Positions 34,294-42,702 of a stretch of 64,000 nucleotides of DNA are shown here, piece by piece. Source of the stretch: Nocardiopsis mwathae (GTDB lineage Bacteria; Actinomycetota; Actinomycetes; Streptosporangiales; Streptosporangiaceae); the NCBI RefSeq assembly GCF_014201195.1, contig NZ_JACHDS010000001.1, forward strand, positions 2,170,001-2,234,000, written 5' to 3'. Numbering within the stretch: the first letter of the stretch is position 1; the number at the start of each line of letters is the position of its first letter. A program made the translations under genes and the position numbers. The notes beneath the pieces were generated by a model, which saw only the letters and a program-made list of their open reading frames with translations, had not been told where the DNA came from and ran no database searches.

Positions 34294-35058
34294 ATGCCCG
34301 CCTCACACCCGCTGGCCGCCGCCCCGGAGTCCCCGGCGGCGGCGCCCGGCGCCGCGCACCGCGCGCACGCCCCCACACTGCTGCTGGCCGTCCACGGCAC
34401 CCGCGACCCGCACGGCGTGGCGGTGGCCCGCGCGCTGGCCCGGCACGCGGCCCGCTGCGCCGGCGTACCGGTACACCTGGGCTTCGCCGACGTCCTGGGC
34501 CCTGATGTGGGGGAGGTCGCGGCCGCCGTCGAGGGGCCGGTGGTGGTCGTCCCGGCGTTCCTGTCCGCCGGGTACCACGTGCACGTGGACATCCCCGCCC
34601 AGCTGGAGCGGGCCGGGCGGGCCGATGCCGTGGTCGCCGGGGCGCTGGGCGGCGACGCGCGGCTGATCACCGCCGCGGCGCGGCGGCTGCGCCGGGCGGG
34701 GTGGGTGCCGGGCGACGCGGTGGTGCTGGCGGCCGCCGGGTCGTCGGACGCCGGGGCGCGCGCCCAGGTGCGCGGCGCCGCGGTGCGGCTGTCGCGCGCG
34801 CTGGACGCGCCCGTGGAGGTGGGCTACATCGCCACCGCCGAGCCGCGGGTGCCCGATGTCGTGGCGCGCGTACGGGGCCAGGGGAGGGGGACGGGCAGGG
34901 TCGCGATCGCGTCCTGGCTGCTGGCGCCGGGACTGTTCCACCGGCGCCTGGCCGAGGCCGGTGCCGATGCGGTGGCCGACCCGCTGTGCCCGGACGGCGC
35001 CGTGGCCCAGGCGGTGGCGGCCCGCTACCGCGAAGCGGTGGCCGCCCAGCCGGTGTAA
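34294..35058 (+). CDS. Sirohydrochlorin chelatase (CbiX/SirB-like)
   Basis: 254 aa. Two tandem CbiX-type half domains: LLLAVHGTRDPHG with VVVPAFLSAGYHVHVDIP (catalytic His residues), then VVLAAAGSSDAGARAQV and VAIASWLLAPGLFHRRL. It inserts Fe into sirohydrochlorin to make the siroheme that NirB needs, which explains its place at the end of this operon, 10 nt after nnaR with GAGGAGG as ribosome site. A cobalt-chelatase role cannot be excluded by sequence alone. Confidence 0.85.
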   Translation: MPASHPLAAAPESPAAAPGAAHRAHAPTLLLAVHGTRDPHGVAVARALARHAARCAGVPVHLGFADVLGPDVGEVAAAVEGPVVVVPAFLSAGYHVHVDIPAQLERAGRADAVVAGALGGDARLITAAARRLRRAGWVPGDAVVLAAAGSSDAGARAQVRGAAVRLSRALDAPVEVGYIATAEPRVPDVVARVRGQGRGTGRVAIASWLLAPGLFHRRLAEAGADAVADPLCPDGAVAQAVAARYREAVAAQPV

Positions 35059-35107
35059 GGGGCGCTTCCGGGGCGACCGGGGACCGTACCGGAGCGGTGC
35101 TGCGGAG

Positions 35108-35347
35108 TCATTTCCACTCGGCCGGCAGCGCGGTCAGCGGGTGGTCCTCGCCGGTGGAGCGGCGGTGCTGCGCGCAGACTTCGGCGAGGAACCCGTGCAG
35201 GTCCTGGGGCGCCATCCGCCGGAGGGCCCCGTCGGGCAGCGTGACGGCCACTTCGGTGTCGGTGGCGGTGCTGCCGTGCCTGCGGATCGCCCCGGTGTTC
35301 TCCAGGGCCGTGACGGTGACGATATGCAGATCACTCAACCCACTCAC
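35108..35347 (-). CDS. Small unrecognised protein, second gene of a two-gene operon
   Basis: 79 aa from GTG 35347. No known family was recognised: a beta-rich start (LSDLHIVTVTALENTGAIRR) with TDTEVAVTLPDGALRRMAP, and a helical end (DLHGFLAEVCAQHRR). The GTG overlaps the stop of the upstream zinc-ribbon peptide in a GTGA, so the two are coupled. A longer frame to 35413 exists but would run through the zinc-ribbon gene. It converges with cbiX. Codon use is normal for the genome. Confidence 0.6.
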   Translation of the reverse strand: MSGLSDLHIVTVTALENTGAIRRHGSTATDTEVAVTLPDGALRRMAPQDLHGFLAEVCAQHRRSTGEDHPLTALPAEWK

Positions 35348-35463
35348 GTCAGGCTCCCACAGATTCGGCATTCGGTGCGGAAATCCTCGCTGACGAATCC
35401 ACACCTGGAACATTTCCAGTCATAGATCACCGGAGTCGGCTTCGGCACGGGGGCTTCCTGCAC
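35344..35463 (-). CDS. 39-aa zinc-ribbon peptide
   Basis: A short frame VQEAPVPKPTPVIYDWKCSR... with two CxxC pairs (CSRC and CRIC, 13 residues apart: CGFVSEDFRTECRICG), predicted to bind one zinc like a rubredoxin-type knuckle. Its TGA overlaps the GTG of the next gene. The start is uncertain: the GTG at 35463 has no close ribosome site, while a strong GGAGGT 18 nt upstream serves an ATG in another frame that would give a 16-residue leader peptide. Small single-ribbon proteins often bind another protein. Confidence 0.55.
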   Translation of the reverse strand: MQEAPVPKPTPVIYDWKCSRCGFVSEDFRTECRICGSLT

Positions 35464-35630
35464 GTGGTGTCGTTCATCGATACCTCCGCCGCGGTGTCAT
35501 CGTCATCATCCCGTTACCCGGCCCGGGATCCGGCACCCGCGGTGTGGCCGGATCCGGCAACCTGCCTTCCAGTTGTTCTCTAGAGGGAATGTAGGAGGCG
35601 TGCGGACCGTGCGACGCGATGGGAGAGCCG

Positions 35631-36800
35631 ATGTCCTCCGCCCCGCAGCAGATCGAGACCGGTGCGGTCTGGGACCGCGACGACCCGCGGCTGGACCGCG
35701 CCGCCGGGGCATGGGTGGGCGCGGCGGCCGCGGCGTGCATCGTCGGGGCACCCCCGGCGGTGACCGCCGGGGTGTGCCACCCCAACGGCCGCGCCGGCGG
35801 GCCGTCGCGGCTGGCCTGGCTGATCGGCACGGCGCTGGCCGGCCTCAACGACCCCGCCGCGGCGGCGACGGGGGTGCAGTGCCCCACGGAGCGGGCCTGG
35901 ACGGTGGCGCTGGCGCGTACCGTGGCCGAGGGGCAGGTGCCGCCGATGGACCAGGTGGCCTCCGACCGCGGCCCGATCGCGACGGCGTGGCGGTCGGTGC
36001 TGCGCACCCCGGTGCCCGCGCCGGATCCCGCGCGCGGCTCCTTCCCCTGCTCGCAGCTGGTGGAAGCGGTGTGGCGGGCCTCTGCGCGCGGCGGCGACGC
36101 GGCGGCGATGTACGCCGGGGCGCTGGCGGGCGCACGCTGGGGGATGTCGGGGATCCCGCTGGAGGCGCAGCGGCGGCTGGCCGACACCGTGGCGCCGCGC
36201 AGCCTGGTGACGCGGGGTGTGGTGCGGGCGCGGGGCAGCGATCCGCGGGTCTGGCCCGAGCAGGTGCGCAACGGCCGCAGCGACAGCCCGCACATCCGCC
36301 ACCCGTTCGCGGTCGCCCACCCCTACGACCCGGGGGTGACGCTGTGCAATCTGGCCTACGTGCGCTCGCGGCGCGGCGCCGAGGCGGTGGTGTCGCTGTG
36401 CCGCACGGGTCCGGGCGACGTGCCGCCCGGCCTTGCGCCCGGTGACCGGGTGGAGGTGTGGCTGGCCGACCGGGAGGGGGTCAACCCCAACCTGCACTTC
36501 GTGCTGGACGAGGCGGCACGCGCGGTGGCGGCGCTGCGGGCGGAGGGCAAGCGGGTGCTGCTGCACTGCGCGGCCGGGCAGTCGCGCACACCCGCGGTCG
36601 CCGCGCACTACGCCGCGGCGGCATGCGGGGCCGACGTGGTCGAGGCGCTGCGGGCGACGATCCGGTCGGTGGGCGGCCATGTCGACACCCCGGAGCTGTC
36701 CCGGGCAGCGGCGGCGCTGAACGGTGTGGACCTGGCCGACCCGGCCAAGGAGCTGTTCCCCGACGGGCTGCCCGCCCTGCGGCCGAGCCCGCCGGTCTGA
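35631..36800 (+). CDS. Degenerate ADP-ribosylglycohydrolase domain fused to dual-specificity phosphatase
   Basis: 389 aa from ATG 35631 (GGGAG 5 nt upstream; ATG 35619 also possible). Residues about 15-200 follow the ARH fold (RAAGAWVGAAAAACIVG, ARGGDAAAMYAGALAGARWG), but the metal motif GGDxDTxAAI has become GGDAAAMYAG and the N-terminal DDT motif is absent, so hydrolase activity is unlikely. Residues about 240-375 are a tyrosine/dual-specificity phosphatase with intact CX5R loop LLHCAAGQSRTPAVAAHYA and the general-acid region. It may bind ADP-ribose and dephosphorylate a partner. The neighbours give no pathway, but an active DraG-like enzyme lies 6 kb away. Confidence 0.75.
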   Translation: MSSAPQQIETGAVWDRDDPRLDRAAGAWVGAAAAACIVGAPPAVTAGVCHPNGRAGGPSRLAWLIGTALAGLNDPAAAATGVQCPTERAWTVALARTVAEGQVPPMDQVASDRGPIATAWRSVLRTPVPAPDPARGSFPCSQLVEAVWRASARGGDAAAMYAGALAGARWGMSGIPLEAQRRLADTVAPRSLVTRGVVRARGSDPRVWPEQVRNGRSDSPHIRHPFAVAHPYDPGVTLCNLAYVRSRRGAEAVVSLCRTGPGDVPPGLAPGDRVEVWLADREGVNPNLHFVLDEAARAVAALRAEGKRVLLHCAAGQSRTPAVAAHYAAAACGADVVEALRATIRSVGGHVDTPELSRAAAALNGVDLADPAKELFPDGLPALRPSPPV

Positions 36801-36825
36801 TCCGGGTGTGCGCCGACCCCGGCGG

Positions 36826-37044
36826 CTAGTTCTTGCGTTCCTCCAGGCGCAGTGCGACACCGAGGGCGAAGAAGGTGGGCGCCCACTGGCCCACGAAGAT
36901 GCCCCAGCGGTCGGCGCGGGCCATGTCGGCGTCCTCGCCCTTCTTGGAGGCGAGCCAGGTGAGGATGCTCAGCCCGATGGAAGCGGCCCCGGCGGAGTAG
37001 GCCATGCCGGAGGTGACTCCCGCTTCTGACAGCTTGGCGATCAT
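36826..37044 (-). CDS. Small actinobacterial membrane protein
   Basis: 72 aa. Two hydrophobic segments, GMAYSAGAASIGLSILTWLA and WGIFVGQWAPTFFALGVAL, separated by a charged loop (SKKGEDADMARADR), so both ends should be on the same side. It resembles short conserved hypothetical membrane proteins of actinobacteria, but I know of no function. ATG 37044 has GGGGGG 5 nt upstream. Confidence 0.65.
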   Translation of the reverse strand: MIAKLSEAGVTSGMAYSAGAASIGLSILTWLASKKGEDADMARADRWGIFVGQWAPTFFALGVALRLEERKN

Positions 37045-37522
37045 GTGTGCCCCCCTGTGGTGTTCGGCTGGTCATGCCCGGACTACCCGAGCCGCCGTCG
37101 GCGGAACCTCCATGGAGCGTCAAGGGGTACGGGTCTCCCCGGAGGCGGGAACGCGTTGCCGTTCTGCGACGGTCGCAGGTCGGGCATCCCGGCCCGGAGG
37201 GGGCGAGCGCGGGCGCAGGAGTCCGCATGGTGTGCATCACCCCACGCACTACACAGGGGAGCGTAAAGCAGACCCAACGTAGACAAAGTAAGTGACAAGT
37301 AACACAAACCCCCCGAATTTGTTTCCGTGACCCTCCCGTTATGCGTACGCTCTCCCGAGTCGGTCGATAGCCCTGACCTGCGGCTTAACCCCCGACCGGC
37401 CACCCCCGCCCCGTGATTCCGGGTGGAAGCGCTGTGCCCCCGGCACCCGCAGCAGAACCCCCATGGTTCCGCGGCCCCCGTGCGCACAGCCGGTCCCTGT
37501 CTCCGTTCAAAGGACTTTCCTC
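37045..37522. other. Long leader region upstream of the RlpA-like gene
   Basis: 478 bp without a credible gene. It contains an AT-rich promoter-like patch (37280-37345) with the direct repeat GTAAG/GTAAC 11 bp apart (37288 and 37299), reminiscent of MtrA-type sites. A GC-rich transcribed leader of about 170 nt follows, with a possible outer stem (CGGTCG near 37360 and CGACCG near 37400). I looked for the conserved blocks of the c-di-AMP (ydaO) riboswitch, common before cell-wall hydrolase genes, and did not find them. Confidence 0.4.
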
Positions 37523-38224
37523 GTGGGCAATCATGAGCCCTCTCGTACTCCGCTGCTCGAACGCCTGAAGACCAAGCGCGCCGTCGTCGCGGCCGCGGCC
37601 ACAGGCGCCGTCCTCATCACCGGCGGCACCGCCGGCGCGGCCGTTCTGAGCGACATGGGCAAGCTGGACGGCCCGCAGAGCGCCGCCAATGAGATGAAGG
37701 TGCCCTCCGCCGAGGTCAACGACCTCGGCGCCGAGGCCTCCGACACCCCGGCCGCACCGGACGCCGATGAGCGCAAGCAGACCGAGGAGCAGCGCGACCA
37801 GGCATCGGAGGAGGCCGCCCAGCCGCTCAAGGGTTCGGCCGCCGAGCCGAAGAAGGAAGAGCCCAAGCCGGAGCCGAAGAAGAAGGACGAGGAGTCCTCC
37901 TCGTCCTCCTCGTCCGACGACTCCGGACTGACCCCCACCGGTCAGGGCGGCTCCTGCGAAGCGTCGATGTACAGCGACCCGCAGCCCACCGCCAGCGGCG
38001 AGACCTTCAACCCCAGCGCGATGACCGCGGCCCACAAGACCCTGCCGATGGGCACCATGGTCAAGGTGACCAACCCGTCCAACGGCAAGTCGGTCACCGT
38101 GCGCATCAACGACCGCGGCCCCTACATCGCCGGACGCTGCCTGGACCTGTCCACCGCGTCCTTCACCTCCATCGCCTCGGCCAGCCAGGGCGTCGTCAAC
38201 GTCGACTGGCAGATCGTCAGCTAG
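37523..38224 (+). CDS. RlpA-like (double-psi beta-barrel) secreted protein
   Basis: 233 aa from GTG 37523 (AAAGGA 8 nt upstream). An N-terminal hydrophobic segment (RAVVAAAATGAVLITGGTAG) acts as signal or anchor. A long Lys/Glu/Ser-rich stretch (about 60-140) follows, then a C-terminal RlpA-type barrel: GGSCEASMYSDPQPTASGE, AAHKTLPMGTMVKVTNPSNG, VRINDRGPYIAGRCLDLS. The Asp in INDRGP is the conserved catalytic residue of septal lytic transglycosylases of this family. It probably acts on peptidoglycan outside the membrane. A terminator with T-tract follows. Confidence 0.83.
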   Translation: MGNHEPSRTPLLERLKTKRAVVAAAATGAVLITGGTAGAAVLSDMGKLDGPQSAANEMKVPSAEVNDLGAEASDTPAAPDADERKQTEEQRDQASEEAAQPLKGSAAEPKKEEPKPEPKKKDEESSSSSSSDDSGLTPTGQGGSCEASMYSDPQPTASGETFNPSAMTAAHKTLPMGTMVKVTNPSNGKSVTVRINDRGPYIAGRCLDLSTASFTSIASASQGVVNVDWQIVS

Positions 38225-38274
38225 GCGCCGACCCCCGGCCCACCCGAGGCCGCAACGGCGGCCGTGGCCGCCGC

Positions 38275-38331
38275 GTGGCTCCCCGGGACCCCGGTCCCCG
38301 GGGAGCCACACCCCTTTTCTCCTCTTTTTCT
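38275..38331 (+). terminator. Intrinsic terminator with T-tract after the rlpA-like gene
   Basis: Hairpin arms from 38275 (GTGGCTCCCCGGGACC) and 38293 (GGTCCCCGGGGAGCCAC), with one bulged base, followed by a pyrimidine/T-rich run (CCCCTTTTCTCC, then CTTTTTC). This is one of the few T-tract terminators in the window. Confidence 0.8.
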
Positions 38332-38428
38332 CCTCCGCCCGCGCACCCGGCCCGCGCGACACCGCCGACCGGGTGCGCGCCCCGTGACACAATGCCCCCA
38401 CAGCGACGCCGGGAGGTGGCAGAGGACG

Positions 38429-41400
38429 GTGTTCCGCAACGAGACCGGATGGGTGATCTCACCCACCGACCTGGTCGACGCCATGGAGTGCGACCACCGC
38501 AGCGCGCTCAAGGCCGCGCTGGCCGCGCACCTGCCCGGCGCGCCCGCCCCCGCCGACATCGACCCGCTGGTCGCCCGCAGCGGCGCCGCCCACGAACAGG
38601 CCGAACTCGACCGGCTGCGGTCCCTGTTCAGCGACGGCGTCGTGGCCATCGACAACCCTGAACCCACCCACGCCGCCATGCGCCGCGCCGCCGAGGAGAC
38701 CGCGGCCGCCATGCGCTCCGGCGCACCCGTCGTCTACCAGGGCGTGTTCTACGAGCCCGGCCGACACGGCGTCGCCTTCCACGGCCGCGCCGACTTCCTG
38801 ATCCGCGACGACCTGGACCCCGCCACCGGGCGGCCCCGCACGGGCACCGGCACCTACGAGCCCTACGACACCAAGCTCGCCCACCACCCCGGCCCCGGCG
38901 CACTGGTGCAGCTGGCCGCCTACGCCGCCGCTCTGGCCCGCATGGGCCAGGGCGACCCCGCCCACATGTACCTCGTCACCGGGGACGGCTCCACCCACGC
39001 CTACCGGGTCGCCGACTTCACCCCCCTGCTCGCCTCGGTCACCGACCGCCTCACCGCGCGCCTGTGCGCCCCCATCACCGCCCCCGACCCGCTGTGGGGC
39101 GAACCCCGCCCCGCCTGCGACGGCTGCGCCTACGCCGAGATGTGCCGACAGGGCCGCACCACCGCCCGCCACCTCACCCTCGTCGCCGGAATCCGCAACG
39201 ACCAGGCCCGCAAACTCACCGACACCGGCATCACCACCATCGACGCCCTGGCCGCCGCCACACCGCAGGACCGGCCCACGGACCTACCCCGCCACACCTA
39301 CACCCGGCTGCGCGAACAGGCCGCCCTCCAGGTCCGCCAGGACGCCACCCGCACCCCGGCCAACCCCACCGGACAGGTCATCGCCGAGGTCTACGCCCCC
39401 GACGGACTGGCCGCCCTCCCCGCCCCCAGCCCCGGCGACATCTTCTTCGACATGGAGGGCTACCCCTACTTCGACGGCGCCGACGGCCGCGGCCTGGAGT
39501 ACCTCTTCGGCGCCGTCACCGAGGACGGCACCCAGCGCTTCCATGCCTTCTGGGCCCACGACCGCGCCGCAGAGAAGCGCGCCTTCGAAGACTTCGTCGA
39601 CTTCGCCACCGACCGCCTGGACGCCGACCCCCACGCGCACATCTACCACTACGCCTCCTACGAGGTCGACCGCCTCACGTCCCTGGCCTCGGCATTCGCC
39701 ACCCGCGAAGCCGAAGTCGACCGCCTGCTGCGCACCGGCCGCATGATCGACCTCTACACCGTGGTCAAGAAGAGCCTGCGCGTCTCCCAGCGCTCCTACT
39801 CCATCAAGTACCTGGAGCCGCTGTACTTCGAGACCCGCGACGGCGACGTGGCCACCGCCACCGCCAGCATCGACGCCTACGCCGACTACCTCGGCGCCCG
39901 CGAGGCCGGCGACCGGGACCGCGCCGAGAAGACCCTCGCCGACATCGGCGCCTACAACTTCGACGACTGCGTGTCCACCGCCCGGCTGCGCGACTGGCTG
40001 GAGGAGCGCCGCACCGCCGAGGGCATCACCGTGCGCCCGGCCGCGCAGACCGAACTCAGCACCGAGGAGGACGAGCGGCGCCGCAAGCGCGAGGAGAAGG
40101 ACGCGCGCCTGCGCGCCCTGACCGAACCCCTCCTGGAGGGCGTACCCGCCGACGCCCTGGCCCGCGACGCCGCCCAGCAGGCCCGCGCCCGCCTGGCCGC
40201 CCTGGCCGGCTACTACCCCCGCGAGGAGAAGCCCTCCTGGTGGGAGTTCTTCCGCCGGGTCTCGGCCCCGGTGGAAGAACTGGAAGCCGACAACGACTGC
40301 CTGGTGCCGGTCCGCGTGGAGGCGGGGGAGTGGCAGGAGCCCACCGGCCGCCAGCGCCGCGCCCGCCGCGAACTGCGCCTGCGCGCCGACCCCACCCGGC
40401 CCCACCCCTTCACCGCCGAGGAGCGGGTGCGGCTCCTCTACCCCGGCCCGCCCGGACAGGGCGCCGACACCGTCGACGCCACCGTCACCGCCGCATCCGC
40501 CGACCGGCTCACCCTCACCGAGACCGCCGACCCCGAGCACCTCTACACCCGCGCCCCGGCCGCCGTCCTGCCCGGGCCGCCCATCCAGGCCGCACCCAAG
40601 GACGCCGCACTGGAAGCACTCGTCGAGCGGGCGATCGCCCACCGTCCCGACTGGTGCGCCGAGCCCGGCCTGGACGTGCTGCGCCGCCTGCCACCCCGGC
40701 TGCGCGGCGGCACCGCACTGCCCGACCCCGCCGAGCACGGCGGCGACCCCATCGCGGCCGCCATCGCCGCCGTGGACCGCCTGGACGGCTCCTACCTGGC
40801 CGTTCAGGGCCCGCCCGGGGCCGGCAAGACCTACCTCGCCGCCCGGCTCATCACCCACCTGGTCGCCCGCGGCGCCACCGTCGGCGTCTGCTCCACCAGC
40901 CACAAGGCCGTGGAGAACGTCCTGGCGGCCGCCGTGCGCGCCGGAGCCGACGCCGACGTCCCCGTGCCCGCCGCCAAGCGCCCCAACGGCAAGCAGCCGC
41001 CCGACCCCGACGCGCCCTGGCACCAGCCCCGCAGCCTCAACGCCCTGTCGGCCTGGCGAGCCAAGCAGGACGGCGGCCACCTCATCGGCGCCACCGCCTG
41101 GGGCATGGCCAACGCCACCATGCTCGACGACCCGCTGGACGTCCTCATCATCGACGAGGCCGGCCAGTTCGCGCTGGCCGACACCCTCGCCGTCTCGGCC
41201 GCCGCCCGCAACCTCGTCCTGCTCGGCGACCCCCAGCAGCTCCCGCAGGTCGTCCAGGGCACCCACGCCGACGGCGCCGACGCCTCGGCCCTGGAGCACC
41301 TCGTGGGCGACGAGGAGATCATCGACGCCTCCCGCGGCTACTTCCTGGACCAGACCCGCCGCATGCACCCGGCCGTGTGCGCCCCGGTCTCCGACCTGTC

Positions 41401-41971
41401 CTACCGGGGCCGGCTGCACGCCCACCCCTCGGCCGCCCGCCGCGGCCTGGACGGCATCGACGCCGGCCTGTACCGGCTGCAGGTGGGCCACACCGGGCGC
41501 AGCACCCACAGCCCCGAGGAGGTGGAGGCAGCCGTGGGCCTGGCCCGCCGCCTGGTGGGCACCGCCTACACCGAGCCCGGCGCCCCCGCCCGCCCGCTGC
41601 GCCCCGAGGACATCCTGCTGGTCGCCCCCTACAACCTGCAGGTGCGTGCGCTGCGCCGGGGCCTGCGCGACGCCGGCCTGGAGGGCGCGCGCGTGGGCAC
41701 CGTCGACCGGTTCCAGGGCCAGGAGGCGCCGGTGGTGATCTGCTCCATGACGGTCTCCAGCGCCGTGGAGGTGCCGCGCGGCCTGGACTTCGTCCTCTCC
41801 CGCAACCGGCTCAACGTGGCCCTGTCCCGCGCCCAGGTGCTGGCGGCACTGGTCTACTCGCCGGACCTGCTGACCGCGGCCCCGCGCTCGGTGAACGAAC
41901 TGCGCGTCCTGGCCGGATTCGCCGGACTGTGCCACCGGGCACACCCCTGGCCGCACCCGCCCGCGCGGTGA
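38429..41971 (+). CDS. TM0106-like RecB-family nuclease / DEDD exonuclease / SF1 helicase
   Basis: 1180 aa. N-terminal Cas4/RecB-like nuclease with Fe-S cysteines split around the domain (MECDHRSALKAAL and PACDGCAYAEMCRQG) and catalytic DTK (YEPYDTKLAHH). The middle is an RNase H-like 3'-5' exonuclease (IFFDMEGYPYFDG, HIYHYASYEVDRL, YNFDDCVSTARLRDWL). The C-terminal Upf1-like SF1 helicase has QGPPGAGKTYLAARL (Walker A), VLIIDEAGQFALAD (Walker B), LLGDPQQLPQV, VGTVDRFQGQEAPVV and LNVALSRA. The layout resembles Dna2-like nuclease-helicases. The role is probably DNA repair or phage defence; no partner gene is linked. Start GTG 38429 has GAGGA upstream. Confidence 0.85.
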   Translation: MFRNETGWVISPTDLVDAMECDHRSALKAALAAHLPGAPAPADIDPLVARSGAAHEQAELDRLRSLFSDGVVAIDNPEPTHAAMRRAAEETAAAMRSGAPVVYQGVFYEPGRHGVAFHGRADFLIRDDLDPATGRPRTGTGTYEPYDTKLAHHPGPGALVQLAAYAAALARMGQGDPAHMYLVTGDGSTHAYRVADFTPLLASVTDRLTARLCAPITAPDPLWGEPRPACDGCAYAEMCRQGRTTARHLTLVAGIRNDQARKLTDTGITTIDALAAATPQDRPTDLPRHTYTRLREQAALQVRQDATRTPANPTGQVIAEVYAPDGLAALPAPSPGDIFFDMEGYPYFDGADGRGLEYLFGAVTEDGTQRFHAFWAHDRAAEKRAFEDFVDFATDRLDADPHAHIYHYASYEVDRLTSLASAFATREAEVDRLLRTGRMIDLYTVVKKSLRVSQRSYSIKYLEPLYFETRDGDVATATASIDAYADYLGAREAGDRDRAEKTLADIGAYNFDDCVSTARLRDWLEERRTAEGITVRPAAQTELSTEEDERRRKREEKDARLRALTEPLLEGVPADALARDAAQQARARLAALAGYYPREEKPSWWEFFRRVSAPVEELEADNDCLVPVRVEAGEWQEPTGRQRRARRELRLRADPTRPHPFTAEERVRLLYPGPPGQGADTVDATVTAASADRLTLTETADPEHLYTRAPAAVLPGPPIQAAPKDAALEALVERAIAHRPDWCAEPGLDVLRRLPPRLRGGTALPDPAEHGGDPIAAAIAAVDRLDGSYLAVQGPPGAGKTYLAARLITHLVARGATVGVCSTSHKAVENVLAAAVRAGADADVPVPAAKRPNGKQPPDPDAPWHQPRSLNALSAWRAKQDGGHLIGATAWGMANATMLDDPLDVLIIDEAGQFALADTLAVSAAARNLVLLGDPQQLPQVVQGTHADGADASALEHLVGDEEIIDASRGYFLDQTRRMHPAVCAPVSDLSYRGRLHAHPSAARRGLDGIDAGLYRLQVGHTGRSTHSPEEVEAAVGLARRLVGTAYTEPGAPARPLRPEDILLVAPYNLQVRALRRGLRDAGLEGARVGTVDRFQGQEAPVVICSMTVSSAVEVPRGLDFVLSRNRLNVALSRAQVLAALVYSPDLLTAAPRSVNELRVLAGFAGLCHRAHPWPHPPAR

Positions 41972-42217
41972 CGCCGACGACACGCCGACGCCGCACGCGA
42001 TCCGGTACCGCGCCGCAGCGGACAGGCGGGGGAGATCGACGACACTCGGCCCCGTTCCCTCTTGATCGACAGGCCCGAGCCGAGTTGGATGGTCGATATC
42101 GCGTCCGGGTGGCGCCCCCGGAGACCGCCCGCCGCCGTCCGCCGCCGGCACGCCCCACCCGCCCGACCGACACCGCCGTCCGCTTCACCCGTCCCGCTGA
42201 AAGGCATCACCGACACC

Positions 42218-42607
42218 GTGCTCGATTCTCCGTCCACGCCGCGCACGCCCCGGCGCGGCGCCTCGCGAACCCTGTGGGAGAAGGTGCGATCCCCGTTGCC
42301 GCCGGTCGAAAATGGAGGCCCTCCGATCCGCAACACCCGCCACCCCGTCGGTGTCCGCGTCACTGCGGCCATCCTGGGACTGGCCGGAGTGGTCCTGGGG
42401 CCCGTCGGCTACCTCAAGGCCGTGGCCGCCGACTCCGGGTCGGCCGCCGAGTGGTTCACCCTGGGCTTCGGCGCCGCGGTGGGCCTGCCGCTGCTCGCGG
42501 CCGCCATCACCACGGTCGCCGGGGACCGCGTCGCCGCGCGCTGGTCGCTGGCGCTGCTGCTGTGGCCGATCGCCTACCTGGCCTTGGCCAAACTTCTCCT
42601 GGCCTGA
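42218..42607 (+). CDS. Small membrane protein with three predicted helices (start uncertain)
   Basis: The frame ends with three hydrophobic helices (VTAAILGLAGVVLGPVGYLK, WFTLGFGAAVGLPLLAAAIT, WSLALLLWPIAYLALAKLLL). No known family was recognised. The start is unclear: the in-frame GTG 42218 has only AAAGG 14 nt away, whereas a strong GGAGG sits 7 nt before an in-frame ATC at 42327 just ahead of the conserved-looking part. If that non-standard codon is used the protein is about 93 aa. Its last codons run close to the decayed mobile element. Confidence 0.5.
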   Translation: MLDSPSTPRTPRRGASRTLWEKVRSPLPPVENGGPPIRNTRHPVGVRVTAAILGLAGVVLGPVGYLKAVAADSGSAAEWFTLGFGAAVGLPLLAAAITTVAGDRVAARWSLALLLWPIAYLALAKLLLA

Positions 42608-42702
42608 GCCGGCCGGCCTCCGTCCTTCAGGTGGGCCGACGGCGCCGCCCGCCGAACCCGCCGCGGCAGCCGAGCGGACGGCGCACGGGCTGCGTCACCG
42701 AA

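Noticed and set aside
37360-37520. c-di-AMP (ydaO) riboswitch before the RlpA-like gene
   Set aside because: The conserved CCGAATCC, GGGGAACC and GGGTGAAT blocks are absent.
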